A DNA stretch of 64,000 nucleotides from an uncultured Hyphomicrobium sp. (GCF_902826555.1 NZ_CADEFI010000002.1:122335-186334); one strand, 5' to 3'; shown: positions 1 to 9,366, counted from the first letter of the stretch. A program made the numbers and translations. The notes: generated by a model from the sequence alone, not told the origin.

Positions 1-111
1 AAAACGCTCCGATCGTCGCGCCTCCTATCGGGCGCGGCGTGAATCGGCAGCGCAGGAAAACGCTCCGATCGTCGCGCCTCCTATCGGGCGCGGCGTGAAT
101 CGGCAGCGCAG
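1..111. repeat. 56-bp tandem direct repeat, two copies at window edge
   Basis: Bases 1-55 recur exactly at 57-111, separated by one G, giving a 56-bp period. Each unit contains GCGCC-(8 nt)-GGCGC, which could form a short hairpin. The first copy begins at the window edge, so more copies may lie to the left. No gene lies between the repeat and the exporter start at 192. Confidence 0.9.
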
Positions 112-191
112 CCAAAACCCGAAGCGTGAATCATCGGTCTCAGAGAAAGACCCTGATCGTTTAGGCACCTCGGATACAGCGGGAAGGCGCG

Positions 192-941
192 GTGGAGCTC
201 GAGATCATAGGTCTTCTGGTCGCGGTGGCGGTGTGCGCTGGCTACGTCGATGCGATAGCCGGCGGTGGCGGGCTTCTGACGCTTCCCGCGCTGCTGATGG
301 CAGGGTTGTCTCCGGCAGCCGCCATTGCCACCAACAAGCTACAGGGAACGTTTGGCGTTGCGGCAGCGAGCCTGGCGTTTTGGCGTGCCGGCCATCTCGA
401 CTTGTCCCGGTGGCGCGCGGCGGTTGCAGCGGTTGCGATCGGCGCCGCGCTGGGCAGTTTGGCTGTGCAGGGAATGGACCCTGATTGGCTGCGCCGTCTC
501 GTGCCCGCCATCCTCGTGCTCGTCGCGGCTTACTTCGCGCTCGCCCCTCATCTTGGCGGCGGCGGTGCCCGCCGCGCCCGGCTTGGCCCGCTGGCCTTCG
601 CGCTGGGCGTCGCGGGCCCGATCGGCGCTTACGACGGCTTCCTCGGGCCCGGTGCCGGCTCGATGTACCTGATGGGGCTGGTAGCGCTCGCGGGAACCGA
701 CCTCGTAAAGGGCGTGGCCGTCACCAAACTCTTGAATTTCACGTCGAATGTGGTGGCTCTCTCTATCTTTGCAGCGGCCGGACAAGTCGATTATGTGGTT
801 GGGCTGGCCATGGCCGCCGGGCAGATCGTCGGCGCCCGTGCCGGTGCCCACACGGCGATGACGCGGGGCGCGGCTCTCATCCGCCCTCTCGTGGTCATCG
901 TGTCGGGGGCCATTGCGGCGAGCCTGCTTTTGCGGGGGTAG
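192..941 (+). CDS. TauE/SafE family membrane exporter (YfcA-like)
   Basis: A 249-residue, very hydrophobic protein with about seven or eight predicted membrane segments and almost no soluble domain. The glycine-rich N-terminal motif GYVDAIAGGGGLL, followed by a stretch with ATNKLQG, is typical of the TauE/SafE (DUF81) family, whose characterised members are thought to export sulfite, sulfonates or related anions across the inner membrane. The start is GTG at 192, with a purine-rich GGGAAGG stretch just upstream. Length is normal for the family. The actual substrate cannot be told from sequence. The next gene, a symporter subunit, follows after 31 bp on the same strand, so the genes may be co-transcribed. 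Confidence 0.88.
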   Translation: MELEIIGLLVAVAVCAGYVDAIAGGGGLLTLPALLMAGLSPAAAIATNKLQGTFGVAAASLAFWRAGHLDLSRWRAAVAAVAIGAALGSLAVQGMDPDWLRRLVPAILVLVAAYFALAPHLGGGGARRARLGPLAFALGVAGPIGAYDGFLGPGAGSMYLMGLVALAGTDLVKGVAVTKLLNFTSNVVALSIFAAAGQVDYVVGLAMAAGQIVGARAGAHTAMTRGAALIRPLVVIVSGAIAASLLLRG

Positions 942-972
942 CCAGGAGAGCGGGAGAGGGGACGGAGGGCGC

Positions 973-1407
973 ATGATCGAGATCGGACTCGGACTGCTGG
1001 TTCTCGCCGTCCTCGCCGCCACCCTGTCCGGCGTCGGGCGTTTGCTGCCCGGTGGCGGCAGCTTCGATCTTCTGCCGCTCATCGGCTATGCCGGGGTGTC
1101 GCTCGTCGTCACGGCGGCGGGGCTTCTGATTGCGGCGGGACTGGTCCGCAATGCGTTGCGGGCGCACCCGGAAAAATCGCGCACGTTGCGCTCTGCGCGC
1201 CTGACCACGATGGCGCTGCTCGCAATGGCGGGCCTCGCCCTCGGTCTCCCGCTCGCCTCCGAGGCCGCCAATCTGGTTCGGCTCGATCACACGCCGCTCG
1301 GATACTACCTGGCGGCCCAGGGCGCGCTGATCGGCCTTGTCGTCCTCGCCTTCATCTGGGCAGCGCGGCAGAACCGCATCGATGCCGCAGAGATCCGCGA
1401 TGAGTGA
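973..1407 (+). CDS. Sodium:solute symporter small subunit (DUF4212-like)
   Basis: A 144-residue membrane protein with about four hydrophobic segments. The C-terminal part (around PLGYYLAAQGALI and a final ARQNRID) resembles DUF4212, the small partner of VC_2705-type sodium:solute symporters. Known DUF4212 proteins are shorter and have two membrane segments, so the N-terminal half looks like an added two-helix extension. The stop overlaps the start of the next gene by eight bases, which implies translational coupling and fits a two-subunit transporter. The assignment rests on motif resemblance and on the neighbouring large subunit; the transported solute is unknown. Confidence 0.68.
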   Translation: MIEIGLGLLVLAVLAATLSGVGRLLPGGGSFDLLPLIGYAGVSLVVTAAGLLIAAGLVRNALRAHPEKSRTLRSARLTTMALLAMAGLALGLPLASEAANLVRLDHTPLGYYLAAQGALIGLVVLAFIWAARQNRIDAAEIRDE

Positions 1408-3316
1408 AACGGCCGTTGCAGCAAGCCGGACCGCGGACCAGTCCAGCACGCCAATAGGGGCCGGCTTGCAGGCCGCCGGCGGAGCCGTTCCTGTCGCGCT
1501 GCTGGCTTCACTTCCCGGCCTCGTCTTTGCGGCGGGCTTCGATCATTTGGCCTACGGTCTTGGTCTGCTCGCAGGTGTTGTGCTGGCGGGGCTCGTGATC
1601 GCTCCGCAGGTCGTGAGGACAGGCGGGACATCCATTACGCAGGCGCTCGATCGCACATTCGGACGCGCGACGGCGAACGTCGCCGCACTCGTGATCGTGC
1701 TCGTTGTCCTGCCGTTGCTCGCGGTCGAGTTCTCGTTCATAGCCATCTTTGCGGACGGCTTCGGCGTGAGCTCGATCGCGGCGGTCGCGATAGCGCTCAT
1801 GATCGCCGCTGCGACGGCCGCCTTCGTCGGTGAGCGGGCGTTCGCTTGGCTGCAGGCCGCCGCGTTCGCTTTCCTGGCGTTGGTTTTGTTCGTACCGCTC
1901 GCCGGACTGGCCCTGAAGGCCCACGGCGTGGCCGTTCCGCACATTGGCTACGGCGAAACGCTGTCCGCCGTCGCGGCGCTCGAGGAGAAGCTGCTCGAGA
2001 ACGGGCTCGTCGACTTCGATACCTTCGGCGCCCACGTGACGCCGTTTCTGCGTCTCTCGCAGCTCGGCTTTTTTGCGCTCGTCGTCGCGCTGGCGCTGGG
2101 CACGGCGGTTCTGCTGCCGCTGGTGTCCTCTCTGACGGCATCGAGAAGCGCCGCCGCCGCCCGCCTCGCCGGCGCGTGGGCCGCGCTCTTCCTCATGTTG
2201 ATCCTCGTCGCGGTGCCGGCCCTCGCGGCCTTGGCCAAGCAGGAGATCTATGGCGCCATGACGGCGGGAACGCCCCTCGCCAGCCTGCCGTCGTGGCTGG
2301 AGGCCCCTTTGCACGCCGGCTTGGCCCGCATCCATGGAACGTCGGTGTATCTGCTCGAGGCCGTCGCGGAAGCGCAGCGCGCCGCGCACGGAAACGTGGC
2401 GTCGTTGGCGGACGCGTTGTCCTTCGATGAAGGAGCGTACACGCAATGGACCGCACTCGGCGCCGACACACAGGCGGCGGTGTTTGCCGCGGCACAGGCC
2501 CTCGTCGCAGATCCTCAGGCCACGGCCTGGGACGTCTACGTCAAGACGCTGCTTCCCGCCGCGGCGGCCGGCGCCGGCAATGAGGCCGCAACGCTCACGC
2601 AGGCTGCTCTCGCCATCGAGCCGGCGGGCCTGCTGCTCGCACTTCCGGGTGTGTTCGGCGCGCCGCGATGGCTGGCGGTGGCGATGGCCATCGCGGGGCT
2701 CTCGGCCGCACTTGTGATGGCCGCAGCTCTTGTCCGCAGCCTTTTTGCGTGGGGCGGTGCCGGCGAGCCGGGTCGTGTCGGAGGCTCCTTGCGCGCTCTG
2801 GCACTGGGGCTCATACCCGCCGCTCTCGCCGCCGCCATCGCGACGCTTCACGTCGATGATCTGGTGTCCGTGGTCGTGGCGTCACTGTCGCTCGGCGCTG
2901 CGGGTTTGTTTCCGGTGCTTGCAGCGGGCCTCGCGTGGAAGCGCGCCACGGCGGCCGGCGCCATCGCCGCCATCGCCGTCGGCGCAGGCGTCACGCTCTA
3001 CTACGATGTCGGCATCCAGGCGTTTCCCGTGTCGTTCTACAACACCTGGGCGCCGCTCTCGAACGCCGGTGAGTTCGCAATCGAGAATTTCCGCGCCACC
3101 GATCTCGACGCTCAAGACGCGGAGGACCCGGCTGTCAAAGCCCAGGCCGTTGCGTCCCTCGAAACCCTGGCGCGCGGCACGCCGGGCCGTCCCGGCCTCG
3201 CCAACTGGTTCGGGATCGACAGCGCCTCGGGCGCCATCTTCGGCGTGCCTCTGGGGTTCCTCGCGCTCGTTCTGGTAAGCGTCCTGACGCGAAAGCGCTC
3301 CGGCAATCAGCCGTAG
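1400..3316 (+). CDS. Sodium:solute symporter family large subunit
   Basis: A 638-residue polytopic membrane protein of the sodium:solute symporter type, with hydrophobic helices throughout. Two soluble stretches interrupt them, one near residues 190-220 and a long one near residues 290-400; the VC_2705-like branch often has such insertions. The ATG at 1400 overlaps the small-subunit stop (ATGAGTGA), which decides this start over the longer reading frame. It should use the sodium gradient to import a small organic solute such as a carboxylate; the substrate is not readable from sequence. The 3' end overlaps the convergent hydrolase gene by ten bases. Confidence 0.75.
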   Translation: MSETAVAASRTADQSSTPIGAGLQAAGGAVPVALLASLPGLVFAAGFDHLAYGLGLLAGVVLAGLVIAPQVVRTGGTSITQALDRTFGRATANVAALVIVLVVLPLLAVEFSFIAIFADGFGVSSIAAVAIALMIAAATAAFVGERAFAWLQAAAFAFLALVLFVPLAGLALKAHGVAVPHIGYGETLSAVAALEEKLLENGLVDFDTFGAHVTPFLRLSQLGFFALVVALALGTAVLLPLVSSLTASRSAAAARLAGAWAALFLMLILVAVPALAALAKQEIYGAMTAGTPLASLPSWLEAPLHAGLARIHGTSVYLLEAVAEAQRAAHGNVASLADALSFDEGAYTQWTALGADTQAAVFAAAQALVADPQATAWDVYVKTLLPAAAAGAGNEAATLTQAALAIEPAGLLLALPGVFGAPRWLAVAMAIAGLSAALVMAAALVRSLFAWGGAGEPGRVGGSLRALALGLIPAALAAAIATLHVDDLVSVVVASLSLGAAGLFPVLAAGLAWKRATAAGAIAAIAVGAGVTLYYDVGIQAFPVSFYNTWAPLSNAGEFAIENFRATDLDAQDAEDPAVKAQAVASLETLARGTPGRPGLANWFGIDSASGAIFGVPLGFLALVLVSVLTRKRSGNQP

Positions 3317-4227
3317 GCGAGCCGCGGCTGCCGCTCCGCGGCGTCCGTCGACGCGAGGAACTGAGCCACTACGTCGATCGTCTCGGCATCGCGCAAAAGC
3401 GGCGCATGTCCCTGCGCTGGAACGACGTAGGACGCGAACGCCGGATGCCGCCGCCGCATCTCCTCCACCGTCGCCGCTGACAGGATGTCCGAATTCTCGC
3501 CGCGCAGCACCAGCACGGGCACGCGTTTCAGGGCCTCGAACTGCGGCCACAACGCCGGGATCGGCCCGTCGAGAACCGAGAGGGCGTTGGAGAGCGCCGG
3601 ATCGTATCCGGGCGCGGGCCGTCCCTTGTGCTCGTTGAACCACTGCTTGGCGACCTCGATGCATTCCTCCATGCCGACGTGGGGAAACGCGCGCTTGCCC
3701 ATGTCGTGCACCAGCGCACCGGCTTCTCTCCAGGAGCTGGGGAGGGGGATGCGTCCCACATAGGCCGAGATGCGACCGAGCCCCTTCTGATCGATGACGG
3801 GCCCGATGTCGTTGAGAACCACTGGCCCCACGGAGCGCGGCTGCGCGGCTGCCATCACCATGGCGATCAACCCGCCGCGCGAGGTGCCAATAATCGACGC
3901 CCCTGCGATGCCGGTGATGGTGACGAAGTCGAGCACGTCCACCATCTCGAGCGGCACAGAATAATTCCGCCAGTCGGGGTCGCTTTCAGAAAGACCGCGG
4001 CCGCGGTAGTCGAACGTATAGACGTCGCGCGGGGCCTGAGCATGTTGCGAAAGTGCTTCGGCGATGACCTGAAAGTCGCGCCCGTTGCGCGTAAGCCCTG
4101 CGAGGCAGAGCACCGGCCGGCGATGGGTTCCGTCGGTGAAGGCGGCGGGATAGTGGCGGCCGTAGAGCCTCAATCCGTCCCGGGCCGTAAAAACGATCTC
4201 TCGATACGCTTGATACGTACGCGTCAT
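3307..4227 (-). CDS. Alpha/beta hydrolase
   Basis: A 306-residue alpha/beta-hydrolase-fold protein. The nucleophile elbow GTSRGG places the catalytic serine near residue 116. A late Asp in RGENSD and the His in QGHAPLL complete a plausible triad, and the strand ending DYRGRG is typical of the fold. It has no signal peptide, so it should be cytoplasmic. The substrate is unknown: esterase, lactonase or C-C hydrolase activity are all possible. Its 3' end overlaps that of the symporter gene by ten bases in convergent orientation, and the transglycosylase gene ends 75 bp upstream of its start on the same strand. Confidence 0.85.
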   Translation of the reverse strand: MTRTYQAYREIVFTARDGLRLYGRHYPAAFTDGTHRRPVLCLAGLTRNGRDFQVIAEALSQHAQAPRDVYTFDYRGRGLSESDPDWRNYSVPLEMVDVLDFVTITGIAGASIIGTSRGGLIAMVMAAAQPRSVGPVVLNDIGPVIDQKGLGRISAYVGRIPLPSSWREAGALVHDMGKRAFPHVGMEECIEVAKQWFNEHKGRPAPGYDPALSNALSVLDGPIPALWPQFEALKRVPVLVLRGENSDILSAATVEEMRRRHPAFASYVVPAQGHAPLLRDAETIDVVAQFLASTDAAERQPRLAYG

Positions 4228-4302
4228 GTCGCAAACCCCACTGTTGCCCTCCGGCGCAACCGCCCCGTCGCATCGGAAGGACCGAACTCGCTCGACTAAC
4301 GA

Positions 4303-6513
4303 CTATCCGTCAGACGCTCCTCTTGGCTGGCGCGCCGCAACGCGCGCTCTATTGAGATCCTCTTCCAGCCTCAGCGCCGCCTGCTCCTCACCGAGCCGCG
4401 CACGATAGATCTGGATGTTCGCGAGCACCTTCGCCACGTACTCGCGCGTCTCCTGGATCGGGATCCGTTCGATCCAGTCGATGGGATCGACCTTCGGATC
4501 GCGCGGATCGCCGAATTCCCGGATCCACTGCCTGGCGCGCCCCGGCCCCGCATTGTAGCCGGCGAGCGTCAGCACGTAGGACCCCGAGAAGTCATCCATC
4601 CGGTCCCCAACATAGGCCGAAGCCAGCATCGTATTGTAGGAGGGGTCGGAAAGAAGTCTGTTGATGTCGCACTTGATCTTGTAGTCGCGGCAGACGTGCT
4701 TTGCGGTCACAGTCATGACCTGCAACAGCCCCTTGGCGCCCGCGCCCGATACGATCAGCGTGTTGAACTCTGTTTCCTGGCGCGCCAGTCCGAGCAGGAA
4801 TGCGGTTTCCGGCGGCTTGCGCAGCGGCGTATAGGCCGGGAAGGGGTGCACGGGATAGGCGTAGTAGTAGAGGTTGTGGCCGCGCGCGATAGCCGCCTTC
4901 GCGGCCCGCACGGCCGACTGGGTGTCCCCGACGGCCTCGGCGAGGTGCGCGACCATCGCGCTCGCGGCTTCGCTGTCGAGATTGGCGAGCCGCAGCTGAA
5001 CCAGGAAGCTGCGCATCACGCTGGCGTCGAGGCCGGCGCTCTTCGCGATCACGACGGCCTTGGCCGCATCGAGAGCGAGAAAGCGCTGAACCTCCTCGTC
5101 GGTCGGTGCCTTCGGCGGCGACGTGGTGATCGCCAGGCTCCCGGGCTCGAGCTTCTGGCGCGCGAGCAGCGCGTGGAACGTGTCGGGATCGGAGAGGGCC
5201 TGCCGGTAATATTCGTCGGCGGCCGCCTTGTCGCCACGCGCCTCCGCCGTACGTCCCAGCCAGTAGCGGGCTTTGGCGCGGCTCAGCGGGCCGTCGGCCG
5301 CCTTGCTCATGACCAGAAAGTGCTGCTCGGCGGTCTTCGCATCCTTGAGATAGCGCAGCGCCAGCCAGCCGGCCATGAACGACTGGTCCTTGAGCGGATT
5401 GGCACCGAGCGGCCCTGCCTCGCGCACGAGCGAGTAGGCGAGCTTGGCATTGCCGTCCTTCAGCGCCTCGTAGGCATTGGCACGCCGTTCCGTCCACCAT
5501 TCGTCGGGAGCCACGATCAGCGCTTCCTCGGTGGGTGCGCCAAGCAGCACCTTGGCCGCTTCGTCGGTTTTTCCGGCACGCCGAAGCGCCTGGATTCGGT
5601 GGAACACCAGCCCCCAATCGGGGACGCGCTCGGCAGGTAGCGCCTCGATCTCCTTGCGAGCCGATTTGGAGCCGAGGAAGACGTTGAGCCGCGCATGCGC
5701 CTTCTTTTGCTCGCCCTCCGAAAGCAAAGGGATCAGGCGGCGCACGACGGCGGCACGCTGGTTCTTGTCTCCCTCCCATCGGATGTCGTCGATGAGGAGG
5801 CGGTCGAGCCTCCATTTGTGGTCGGCGGCGGAAAGCAGCGAGCCGAACCGCGTCAGGAAACCGGCTTCCAGGCTTGCCGGCAGCAGGGTTTCCCGCCAGG
5901 CCTTGACGGCGAACCTTCGGGCATCGTCCGTGTTGCCCTCGGCGAGATGTGCGGAGGCGAGCGCCGCGAGCCCCATGCCCGTTTGCGGCTGGCGCCCTGC
6001 AAAATAGGATTTGATCTCGCCCGAGCTGCCGCCCTGGGTGAACAGCACCTCTTCGAATTTCTGGGTGAGGGTCGTCCGGTCGCCCCACGCCGGATTGTCG
6101 TCGAGGAAGGATCGATATTCTCGCGCGTCTCCGAAGCCCTTGCGCAGACGGACCCAGTCGACGAGCTTTTTCGCCACCGGGCTCTCGATCTGGGCCTTGA
6201 GCGCGTTGGCCGCATCGACGTCGACCTTGGCCCCCGAGAGAGCCTTGATAGCGTCGCGCAGGCGCTCCGCATCGGTGGCACTGAGCTTCTGCGATGTGAG
6301 CGGGGCCAGGGCCTTGTCGAGCCGCGCCATGTAGTCGCGCTCGCTCTGGGAAGGTTTCTCGGGCTTTGGAAGCTCATTCTGTGCAGCGGCGGCGCGATCT
6401 GCCCCGAGAACGAAGACGCCCAAGGCCAGCACGGCCTGGAAGCTTGCCCTGAGCCGGGGAGCCCACGCCTGAGGCCCGCATCCAGCCGCCGATGTCGAGA
6501 TTCGTCCCGCCAC
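4303..6513 (-). CDS. Soluble lytic murein transglycosylase (Slt-type)
   Basis: Cleaves the MurNAc-GlcNAc bond of peptidoglycan to leave 1,6-anhydro ends; periplasmic. I chose the GTG at 6513 because AAGGA lies six bases upstream and it puts a hydrophobic signal segment ending in an Ala-rich cleavage region near the N-terminus. The longer frame to 6603 lacks a ribosome site. The 736-residue protein has a long helical superhelix region rich in TPR-like units, then a C-terminal catalytic domain. There RQETEFN carries the catalytic glutamate (about residue 580), followed by GLLQVM and AGYNAGPGR, the standard transglycosylase family 1 motifs. The size is slightly above E. coli Slt70. Confidence 0.92.
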   Translation of the reverse strand: MAGRISTSAAGCGPQAWAPRLRASFQAVLALGVFVLGADRAAAAQNELPKPEKPSQSERDYMARLDKALAPLTSQKLSATDAERLRDAIKALSGAKVDVDAANALKAQIESPVAKKLVDWVRLRKGFGDAREYRSFLDDNPAWGDRTTLTQKFEEVLFTQGGSSGEIKSYFAGRQPQTGMGLAALASAHLAEGNTDDARRFAVKAWRETLLPASLEAGFLTRFGSLLSAADHKWRLDRLLIDDIRWEGDKNQRAAVVRRLIPLLSEGEQKKAHARLNVFLGSKSARKEIEALPAERVPDWGLVFHRIQALRRAGKTDEAAKVLLGAPTEEALIVAPDEWWTERRANAYEALKDGNAKLAYSLVREAGPLGANPLKDQSFMAGWLALRYLKDAKTAEQHFLVMSKAADGPLSRAKARYWLGRTAEARGDKAAADEYYRQALSDPDTFHALLARQKLEPGSLAITTSPPKAPTDEEVQRFLALDAAKAVVIAKSAGLDASVMRSFLVQLRLANLDSEAASAMVAHLAEAVGDTQSAVRAAKAAIARGHNLYYYAYPVHPFPAYTPLRKPPETAFLLGLARQETEFNTLIVSGAGAKGLLQVMTVTAKHVCRDYKIKCDINRLLSDPSYNTMLASAYVGDRMDDFSGSYVLTLAGYNAGPGRARQWIREFGDPRDPKVDPIDWIERIPIQETREYVAKVLANIQIYRARLGEEQAALRLEEDLNRARVAARQPRGASDG

Positions 6514-6844
6514 GCTCAATCCTTGCCGCGGCGCCTGCGGGCGCCGTTCCGATCCAAGAAGACAGGCAGACTGAGCCGTGCGGCTCGTCCATACAATGAA
6601 CACAAGTCAACACACACGGACACCGCGCCGCCTTGCGGGCCGCCGCCTGAGCGCATAATGTCCATCATCCCAGCCGCAATTGAGGCCGTGGCCGAGACGA
6701 GCGATACCAGCGAGGGTACAAACTCGCGTGCGCTCGTTCAAGGTACCCCTCTTCCGCCGCTAGTGTCCCTTCACAAGGGAGCTGCCATCGGAAGGACGGG
6801 AAGTGCCGGCGTCCATCGGCAACACGAACGTCAAAAGAGGGCGA
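6514..6844. promoter_or_regulatory. Divergent intergenic region upstream of slt and dapA, with a short inverted repeat
   Basis: A gene-free stretch of about 330 bp between divergent genes, which must hold both promoters. The clearest element is a perfect inverted repeat, TCCCTT-CAC-AAGGGA, at 6766-6780, about 65 bp before dapA; it could be an operator or an mRNA hairpin. No convincing sigma-70 hexamer pair was found on either strand. Confidence 0.35.
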
Positions 6845-7735
6845 ATGTTTAAGGGCTCCATCACGGCGCTTGTGACGCCGTTCAAGAACGGCCTTCTCGA
6901 CGAGGAGGCGCTGCGGCGCCTTGTCGAATGGCAGATTACAGAGGGTACGCACGGATTGGTCCCGACCGGAACCACCGGCGAAAGCCCGACTTTGAATTTC
7001 GACGAGCATAAGCGGGTGATCGACGTCACCATCGAGGTGGCTCGGGGGCGCGTGCCGGTGATCGCCGGTACGGGATCCAATTCGACCGACGAGGCGATCG
7101 AGCTGTCGACGCACGCCGAGAAGTCGGGCGCGGACGGCATTCTGATCGTCAACCCGTACTACAACAAGCCGACCCAGGAAGGCCTCTATCATCACTTCAA
7201 GGCCATCAACGACAAGGTCGGCATCCCGATCGTGATCTACAACATCCCGGGCCGCACCAACGTCGACATGTCGGTCGCCACCATGGCGCGCATCTTCGAG
7301 TTGAAGAACGTGGTGGGCGTCAAGGACGCGACGGCAAACCTCGCGCGCGTCTCCCAGCAGCGCGACGCCATGGGACCGGAGTTCAACCAGCTTTCGGGCG
7401 AGGACGCGACCGCGCTCGGCTTCATTGCACATGGCGGACATGGCTGCATCTCGGTCGCTTCCAACGTTGCCCCGCGCCTCTGCTCCGACCTGCAGAACGC
7501 CTGCCTCAAGGGAGACTTCGCGACCGCGCTCAAGCTTCAGGATCGCCTTCTTCCGCTGTTCGATGCGTTGTTCGTCGAGACCAACCCCGGTCCGGTGAAG
7601 TATGCGGCGTCGCGCCTCGGCATTTGCTCGGCGGAGATGCGCCTGCCGATGGTGCCGGTCACCGACGCCGGCAAGAAGGTCGTGGATGCGGCGCTCGCCA
7701 AGGTCGGCCTTTTGAAGGCTGCGGCAGCCGAATAG
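6845..7735 (+). CDS. dapA: 4-Hydroxy-tetrahydrodipicolinate synthase
   Basis: Condenses pyruvate with aspartate semialdehyde, the first step of the lysine/diaminopimelate branch, in the cytoplasm. The 296-residue protein has the full set of family motifs: TGTTGE (residues 41-46), YYNKPTQEG, the catalytic Tyr132 in IYNIPGRT, and the Schiff-base Lys160 in GVKDAT. The ATG at 6845 follows AGAGG and gives the standard N-terminus [13 protein letters not shown]; the 14 extra codons upstream are not family-like. smpB begins 18 bp downstream on the same strand. Confidence 0.97.
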   Translation: MFKGSITALVTPFKNGLLDEEALRRLVEWQITEGTHGLVPTGTTGESPTLNFDEHKRVIDVTIEVARGRVPVIAGTGSNSTDEAIELSTHAEKSGADGILIVNPYYNKPTQEGLYHHFKAINDKVGIPIVIYNIPGRTNVDMSVATMARIFELKNVVGVKDATANLARVSQQRDAMGPEFNQLSGEDATALGFIAHGGHGCISVASNVAPRLCSDLQNACLKGDFATALKLQDRLLPLFDALFVETNPGPVKYAASRLGICSAEMRLPMVPVTDAGKKVVDAALAKVGLLKAAAAE

Positions 7736-7753
7736 ACCAATAAGGACAGTCAA

Positions 7754-8233
7754 ATGTCGGCCAAGAAGGACGACGGCCGGCGGATTGTTTCCGAGAACCG
7801 CAAGGCCCGCCACGAGTATTTCATCACCGATTCCTACGAGGCCGGCATCGAGCTCAAGGGAACCGAGGTGAAAAGCCTGCGCTCGGGCCAGGCCAACATC
7901 GCCGAGAGCTACGCCTCCTTCGAGGACGACGGCAGCTTCTGCCTGATCAATTCCTACATCCCGGAATATCAGGATGCGGGCCGTTTCTTCCAGCACGAGC
8001 CGCGACGCAAGCGCCGCCTGCTCATGCACAAGAGCGAGCTTGCGAAGCTCTTCCAGGCCGTGGTGCGCAAGGGCATGACCATCGTGCCGCTCGAGCTGTA
8101 TTTCAACGCCAAGGGCCGCGCCAAGCTCAAGCTCGCGCTCGCCGAGGGCAAGAAGCTGCATGACAAGCGCGAGAGCGCCGCCAAGCGCGACTGGAACCGG
8201 CAGAAGGCGCGCATCATGCGCGAGAAGGGCTGA
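7754..8233 (+). CDS. smpB: tmRNA-binding protein SmpB
   Basis: Binds transfer-messenger RNA and delivers it to stalled ribosomes in trans-translation. The 159-residue protein shows [10 protein letters not shown] near the N-terminus, [14 protein letters not shown], then [17 protein letters not shown] and a basic C-terminal tail ending in [16 protein letters not shown], the tail that inserts into the empty decoding centre. The length is normal. Its stop shares one base with the start of the peroxiredoxin gene (TGATG), so those two genes are probably translationally coupled and form an operon with dapA upstream. Confidence 0.97.
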   Translation: MSAKKDDGRRIVSENRKARHEYFITDSYEAGIELKGTEVKSLRSGQANIAESYASFEDDGSFCLINSYIPEYQDAGRFFQHEPRRKRRLLMHKSELAKLFQAVVRKGMTIVPLELYFNAKGRAKLKLALAEGKKLHDKRESAAKRDWNRQKARIMREKG

Positions 8234-8808
8234 TGGCCGCCGATCCGGCATTCGCGCACGTCGATTGGTCGAAGCTGCCGGTGCCGGAGGACGATGGCGC
8301 CGCCCGCCATCTCACCGGCGCAAAGCTCGCGAATGTCGCCCTGCCGTCAACCGGCGGCGGCGCCATCGATCTCGCAACTCTCCCCGGACGCACCGTGCTT
8401 TTCATCTATCCGATGACCGGCACGCCGGGTGTCGCCTTGCCGGATGGCTGGGACGCCATCCCCGGCGCGCGCGGATGTACGCCCCACGCCTGTGCCTTCC
8501 GCGATCTCTACGCCGACTTGTGCAACGCCGGAGCCTCGGCCGTTTTCGGTCTTTCGACGCAGACGCTGCCCGAGCAGCAGGCGACCGTGGAGCGCCTGCA
8601 TCTGCCATTTCCTCTGCTGTCGGATGCGTCGCTCGATCTGGCCCGCGCCATGGCGCTGCCGACGATGGAGGTCGACGGCAAGGCGATGATCAAGCGCATG
8701 GCCCTGATCATCGATAGCGGCGTTGTTGCCCATGTAGTCTATCCGGTCTTTCCGCCGGACCGGAATGCCGGCGACGTACTCGCCTGGCTCGAAGCGAGCC
8801 CGCAATGA
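8233..8808 (+). CDS. Peroxiredoxin, PrxQ/BCP-like
   Basis: A 191-residue thioredoxin-fold peroxidase. The motif GCTPHACAFRD puts the peroxidatic cysteine at residue 82 and a resolving cysteine five residues later at 87, the spacing of bacterioferritin-comigratory protein (PrxQ). It should reduce hydrogen peroxide or organic peroxides in the cytoplasm, recycled by thioredoxin. Unlike classical PrxQ, a longer insertion (roughly residues 62-80) precedes the active site. The ATG overlaps the smpB stop by one base and its own stop overlaps the next gene by four bases (ATGA), so it sits inside a tight operon. The following gene is a diverged tandem copy. Confidence 0.85.
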   Translation: MAADPAFAHVDWSKLPVPEDDGAARHLTGAKLANVALPSTGGGAIDLATLPGRTVLFIYPMTGTPGVALPDGWDAIPGARGCTPHACAFRDLYADLCNAGASAVFGLSTQTLPEQQATVERLHLPFPLLSDASLDLARAMALPTMEVDGKAMIKRMALIIDSGVVAHVVYPVFPPDRNAGDVLAWLEASPQ

Positions 8809-9341
8809 GCGCCGCCTGGCCCTACCCGGCGCCGGACGACGACGGGCGCGCGCGCCACCTCCTGCCGGGGCGCGAACTCCCCGATCTGGCACTCCCGGCG
8901 ACCGACGGCCGCGATCTGTCCCTCACGGCGCTCAACGGACGCTGGATCGTTTTCATCTATCCCTGGACCGGTCGTCCGGGCCTCCCCAATCCTCCCCATT
9001 GGGACGACATCAGGGGCGCACACGGCTCGACGCCGGAGGCCGAAGGGTTCCGGGATGCCTACGCCTCATTCCGCGCAGCCGGCTTCGACGTACTGGGCTT
9101 GAGCGGCCAGACGGCAGCCGATCAGCAGGAGTTCGCGGACCGTGTCCGCCTGTCGTTCCCGCTGCTCTCCGACCTCGAGGGAAAGCTTCGCGTTGCGCTC
9201 AGCCTTCCTACCTTCGAGACCGGCGGCGTCACGTATCTGAAGCGCCTGACGCTCGTCATCCGCGACGGCCACATCGATCGCGTCGTTTATCCCGTTCATC
9301 CCCCGCACACGCACGCGCAGGATCTTCTCGCGACGCTCTAA
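8805..9341 (+). CDS. Cysteine-less peroxiredoxin-like protein
   Basis: A 178-residue homologue of the preceding peroxiredoxin: both share the YPxTGxPG loop, the FRD after the active site, FPLLSD, and VYPVxPP near the end. At the active site it reads GSTPEAEGFRD instead of GCTPHACAFRD, so both cysteines are replaced (Ser75, Glu80), and the protein has no cysteine at all. It cannot work as a thiol peroxidase by the usual mechanism. It may be a partner subunit, a sensor or chaperone-like relic. The reading frame is intact with normal codon use, which argues against simple decay. It overlaps the upstream gene by four bases. Confidence 0.8.
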   Translation: MSAAWPYPAPDDDGRARHLLPGRELPDLALPATDGRDLSLTALNGRWIVFIYPWTGRPGLPNPPHWDDIRGAHGSTPEAEGFRDAYASFRAAGFDVLGLSGQTAADQQEFADRVRLSFPLLSDLEGKLRVALSLPTFETGGVTYLKRLTLVIRDGHIDRVVYPVHPPHTHAQDLLATL

Positions 9342-9366
9342 GGCAGTACACTTCACTGCCCGCTGC

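Noticed and set aside
1-111. CRISPR array at the left edge
   Set aside because: The two units are directly adjacent with no variable spacer, so this is a tandem repeat.
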